Positions 5,289-7,077 of a stretch of 7,077 bases of DNA are shown one piece after another (the stretch's first letter is position 1; every line of letters starts with the position of its first letter). Source of the DNA: Solirubrobacterales bacterium (GTDB lineage Bacteria; Actinomycetota; Thermoleophilia; Solirubrobacterales; Solirubrobacteraceae); assembly GCA_017354065.1 (NCBI GenBank), contig JAFMRN010000122.1, positions 1 to 7,077 on the forward strand, read 5' to 3'. The translations under genes were made by a program, and so were the position numbers. The notes beneath the pieces are model-generated. The model had not been told where the DNA came from. It saw only the letters and a program-made list of their open reading frames with translations, and did no database searches.

Positions 5289-5542
5289 CCCGCGAGCAGA
5301 TTCTTGAGGCCATCCGCGCTCATCTGGCCGATGAGCTGGAGCTTGATCCGCAGAAGATCACGGCGGAGACCCGGTTCCGTGAGGACCTGGATGCCGACTC
5401 GCTCGATCTCTACACGCTGGTGCAGGAGCTCGAGGACTCCTACGGCGTGACTATGACCGAGGAGCAGGCAGAGAAGATCCTGACGGTCGGCCAGGCCGTG
5501 GATTTCGTGCTCGCACACGATCCGAGCGCGAAGTCCAGATGA
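5285..5542 (+). CDS. acpP: Acyl carrier protein
   Basis: ACP carries growing acyl chains on a 4'-phosphopantetheine arm during fatty-acid synthesis. The 85-residue acidic protein has the attachment motif D-S-L at 38-40 (context EDLDADSLDLYTLV) with Ser39 as the modified residue. The helix 2-3 acidic pattern LVQELEDSYGVTMTEEQAEKILTVGQAVDFV is typical of type II fatty-acid ACPs. Tyr43 after the DSL helix start replaces the more usual Val or Glu-type residue, a minor variation. The start overlaps the plsX stop by ATGA. The stop TGA (5540-5542) lies in the same reading frame as rnc, 30 bases before the rnc start. Location next to plsX and rnc supports the primary-metabolism ACP and argues against a polyketide carrier. 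Confidence 0.95.
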   Translation: MTREQILEAIRAHLADELELDPQKITAETRFREDLDADSLDLYTLVQELEDSYGVTMTEEQAEKILTVGQAVDFVLAHDPSAKSR

Positions 5543-5572
5543 GTCCGGCGCGGACAGCCGAACTCGGCACCC

Positions 5573-6301
5573 ATGGCGGCTGACGGGAATCCGGAGCAGC
5601 TCGCGAAACTGCTCGGCGGTTTGTCCCCCGAGCTTGCGCAGAACGTCTTTACGCACGCATCCTGGACGGACAAACGCGCGGAGTCCTATGAGCGGCTCGC
5701 GTTCCTCGGGGACAGCGTCCTGTCGCTCGCGATCACGAGCCACATGTTCCCGCGCCTGGACCCCGACCGTTTCGGCGCCGGGCAGCTGACCAAGATCCGC
5801 GCCCAGACGGTGTCGGGCCGCTCCTGCCGGGTCGTCGCTGAGCGCCTGGGCGTGCCTGACCGGCTGCGTGCAGCCGCCCCGCCGTCCGCCGCCGGCACGG
5901 TTGAGGCGCTGATCGCCACCGAGCGGGTGCTTGCCAGCGTGATCGAGGCTGTGATCGGTGCCTGTTATCTGACCTTCGGCTACGAGCCGGTCGCGGCCGC
6001 GGTGGTGGAGGCCTTCGCGCCCGAGCTGGATGAGGCCCTTGAACACCCGGTCGACTTCAAGTCCGCGCTGCAGGAACAGCTTGCGCGGCGCGGCGCGGTG
6101 GTCAGCTACGTGGTGACCTCTGAGACCGGACCGCCGCACGACCGCACCTTCACCGTCTCGGCGCGGTTGTCCGATGATGAGATCGGTGCCGGAACCGGGC
6201 GCTCGAAGAAGGACGCCGAGCAGGCCGCCGCCCAGGCCGCGCTGGACGGGCTGGCGAATGAGCGCGCCGCGTCAGTCCCACCGTCGAACCTGCACGCCTG
6301 A
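5573..6301 (+). CDS. rnc: RNase III family protein with altered catalytic site
   Basis: RNase III cleaves double-stranded RNA, notably in rRNA precursors. The 242-residue product has an RNase III domain (about 1-155) and a C-terminal dsRNA-binding domain (about 161-229) ending in GRSKKDAEQAAAQAALDGL. The signature reads YERLAFLGDSVLSLAI (39-54): Glu40 and Asp47 match E. coli E38 and D45, but Ala43 replaces the metal ligand E41. In the second motif, VLASVIEAVIGACYL (119-133), Ser122 replaces metal ligand D114, while Glu125 matches E117. Ala69 in GAGQLTKIRAQTV replaces a usually conserved Glu. Two of four canonical metal ligands are therefore missing in an otherwise intact, unshifted frame. The start is fixed: no start codon lies between the in-frame acpP stop and 5573. 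The N-terminal helix region is short. smc begins in the stop (TGATG). Family membership is secure; nuclease activity is uncertain. Confidence 0.95.
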   Translation: MAADGNPEQLAKLLGGLSPELAQNVFTHASWTDKRAESYERLAFLGDSVLSLAITSHMFPRLDPDRFGAGQLTKIRAQTVSGRSCRVVAERLGVPDRLRAAAPPSAAGTVEALIATERVLASVIEAVIGACYLTFGYEPVAAAVVEAFAPELDEALEHPVDFKSALQEQLARRGAVVSYVVTSETGPPHDRTFTVSARLSDDEIGAGTGRSKKDAEQAAAQAALDGLANERAASVPPSNLHA

Positions 6302-7077
6302 TGTACCTGAAGAGCATCACCCTGAAGGGGTTCAAATCGTTCCCCGACCGCACGACCATGGAGTTCGGGCCGGGCACCAGCGTGATAGTCGGGCCCAACG
6401 GCTCGGGTAAATCGAACGTGACCGACGCGGTGCTGTGGGTGCTCGGTGAGCAGTCGCCCGTGGCGGTCCGCGGCCAGACCATGTCCGATGTGATCTTCGG
6501 CGGGGCGCCCGGACGCCAGGCCTCCAGCGCGGCCGAGGTTGAGCTGGTGCTGGATGACCCCGAGGGGACGCTCGGGATGGGGCCGGAGGTGTCGATCATG
6601 CGCCGGCTGGACCGCAACGGGGACGGCGAGTACCGCCTCGGCGGCGCCAAGTGCCGCCTGACTGACGTCCAGGAGGTCCTGTCCGACACCGGCCTCGGCA
6701 AGGAGATGCACTCGGTCATCTCCCAGGGCCGCGTCGAGGCGATCGTGACCTCGAAGCCGAAGGACCGGCGGCTGCTGATCGAGGAGGCCGCCGGCCTGGG
6801 CAAACACCGCAAGCGCCGGCGGCGCACGCAGCTGAAGCTCGGCCACACCCAGGAGAACCTGGATCGCGCGCTGGATGTCGAGCGTGAAGCGCGGTCGCGG
6901 CTGAAACCGCTGAAGCGCCAGGCCGAGGCCGCGGAGCTGCACGCGCGGGTCCACCGCCAGACGCTGGAGGCCCGCTGGGAGCTGGCGCGTGATGACACGC
7001 GCCTGCGCCGGATCGAGCTGACCGAGGCCGTGGAGGCAGCCAAGCAGGCGCACGCCGAGCGCGAGGGCCTGGAGCAG
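6301..7077 (+). CDS. smc: Chromosome segregation protein SMC, N-terminal part (3' end outside window)
   Basis: SMC is the long coiled-coil ATPase of the bacterial condensin complex with ScpA and ScpB, which organises and segregates the chromosome. The frame stays open to the window end, giving 259 of roughly 1150-1200 residues. It begins MYLKSITLKGFKSFPDRT, the standard SMC start. Walker A GPNGSGKSN lies at 31-39, then ITDA-type VTDAVLWVLGEQS (40-52), an R-loop-like VRGQTMSDVIFGG (56-68), and the Q-loop SQGRVE at 141-146. RRLLIEEAAGLGKHRKRR (156-173) is the usual exit from the head, after which a charged heptad-rich coiled coil starts. The ATG shares its A with the rnc stop (TGATG), so translation is probably coupled; there is no Shine-Dalgarno sequence. 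In many actinobacteria mutM lies between rnc and smc; here it is absent. Confidence 0.97.
   Translation, partial: MYLKSITLKGFKSFPDRTTMEFGPGTSVIVGPNGSGKSNVTDAVLWVLGEQSPVAVRGQTMSDVIFGGAPGRQASSAAEVELVLDDPEGTLGMGPEVSIMRRLDRNGDGEYRLGGAKCRLTDVQEVLSDTGLGKEMHSVISQGRVEAIVTSKPKDRRLLIEEAAGLGKHRKRRRRTQLKLGHTQENLDRALDVEREARSRLKPLKRQAEAAELHARVHRQTLEARWELARDDTRLRRIELTEAVEAAKQAHAEREGLEQ

Noticed and set aside
5075..6139. 354-codon minus-strand open frame across the end of plsX, acpP and rnc
   Set aside because: It spans three clearly recognised plus-strand genes and has a His/Arg/Leu-rich composition typical of antisense frames in GC-rich DNA, with no recognisable domain.
5285..6301. ACP-RNase III fusion by readthrough of the acpP TGA
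   Set aside because: The acpP stop is in frame with rnc, but the 10 intervening codons show no readthrough context and both proteins have normal independent ends.
5573..6301. Frameshift or sequencing error as the cause of the missing rnc catalytic residues
   Set aside because: The sequence on both sides of each substituted position aligns with the family in one continuous frame, so these are point substitutions.
6106..7053. Two long minus-strand open frames opposite rnc and smc
   Set aside because: Both are shadows of the smc start, which is open on the plus strand to the window end and carries Walker A and Q-loop motifs.
1..7077. tRNA, rRNA, insertion sequence, phage or CRISPR features
   Set aside because: No clover-leaf-like segment, transposase or integrase motif, terminal repeat pair or spaced direct repeats were seen; coding genes fill almost the entire window.

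Overview
The window is GC-rich, with dense codon-biased genes that overlap or nearly abut. It carries a conserved chromosomal housekeeping cluster: recG (3' part), rsmD, coaD, a SepIVA-like coiled-coil gene, a reverse-strand dual-specificity phosphatase, yceD (DUF177), rpmF, plsX, acpP, rnc and smc (5' part). The order, the SepIVA-type protein beside DUF177-rpmF-rnc-smc, the KGLR form of the CoaD motif and the GC-rich codon use point to an actinobacterium. The plsX-acpP pair inside the cluster suggests a deep-branching lineage such as Thermoleophilia/Solirubrobacterales. That placement is inference from remembered gene orders and was not tested by a search.

Layout. Bases 1-2889 form one plus-strand run: the RecG helicase C-terminal part, RsmD (starts inside the recG stop as ATGA), CoaD (overlaps rsmD by 11 bases) and the SepIVA-like protein. 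Bases 2886-3365 hold a phosphatase gene on the minus strand, converging on the SepIVA gene with overlapping stop codons and diverging from yceD across a 21-base gap. Bases 3387-7077 are a second plus-strand run: YceD, L32, PlsX, ACP (ATGA overlap with plsX), RNase III and SMC (TGATG overlap with rnc). No gene-free stretch exceeds 300 bases; the largest gap is 63 bases before rpmF. No tRNA, rRNA, mobile element or CRISPR array was seen.

How the genes fit together. The right half couples ribosome assembly (YceD, L32, RNase III), phospholipid and fatty-acid synthesis (PlsX, ACP) and chromosome segregation (SMC). The left half couples fork repair (RecG), 16S rRNA methylation (RsmD), CoA synthesis (CoaD, whose pathway supplies the phosphopantetheine arm of ACP) and envelope growth or division (SepIVA-like).

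Most notable observations. (1) The RNase III lacks two of the four metal-binding acidic residues of the family (Ala43 and Ser122 at the E. coli E41 and D114 positions) while its dsRNA-binding domain is intact. (2) A perfect 13+1+13 palindrome sits inside rsmD. (3) A 9-bp inverted repeat reaches into the rpmF start codon and competes with an upstream hairpin. (4) A compact, possibly symmetric divergent promoter lies between the phosphatase and yceD. (5) The SepIVA-like protein keeps both family ends but has a much shortened middle. Shine-Dalgarno sequences are nearly absent, which suggests leaderless or coupled translation.
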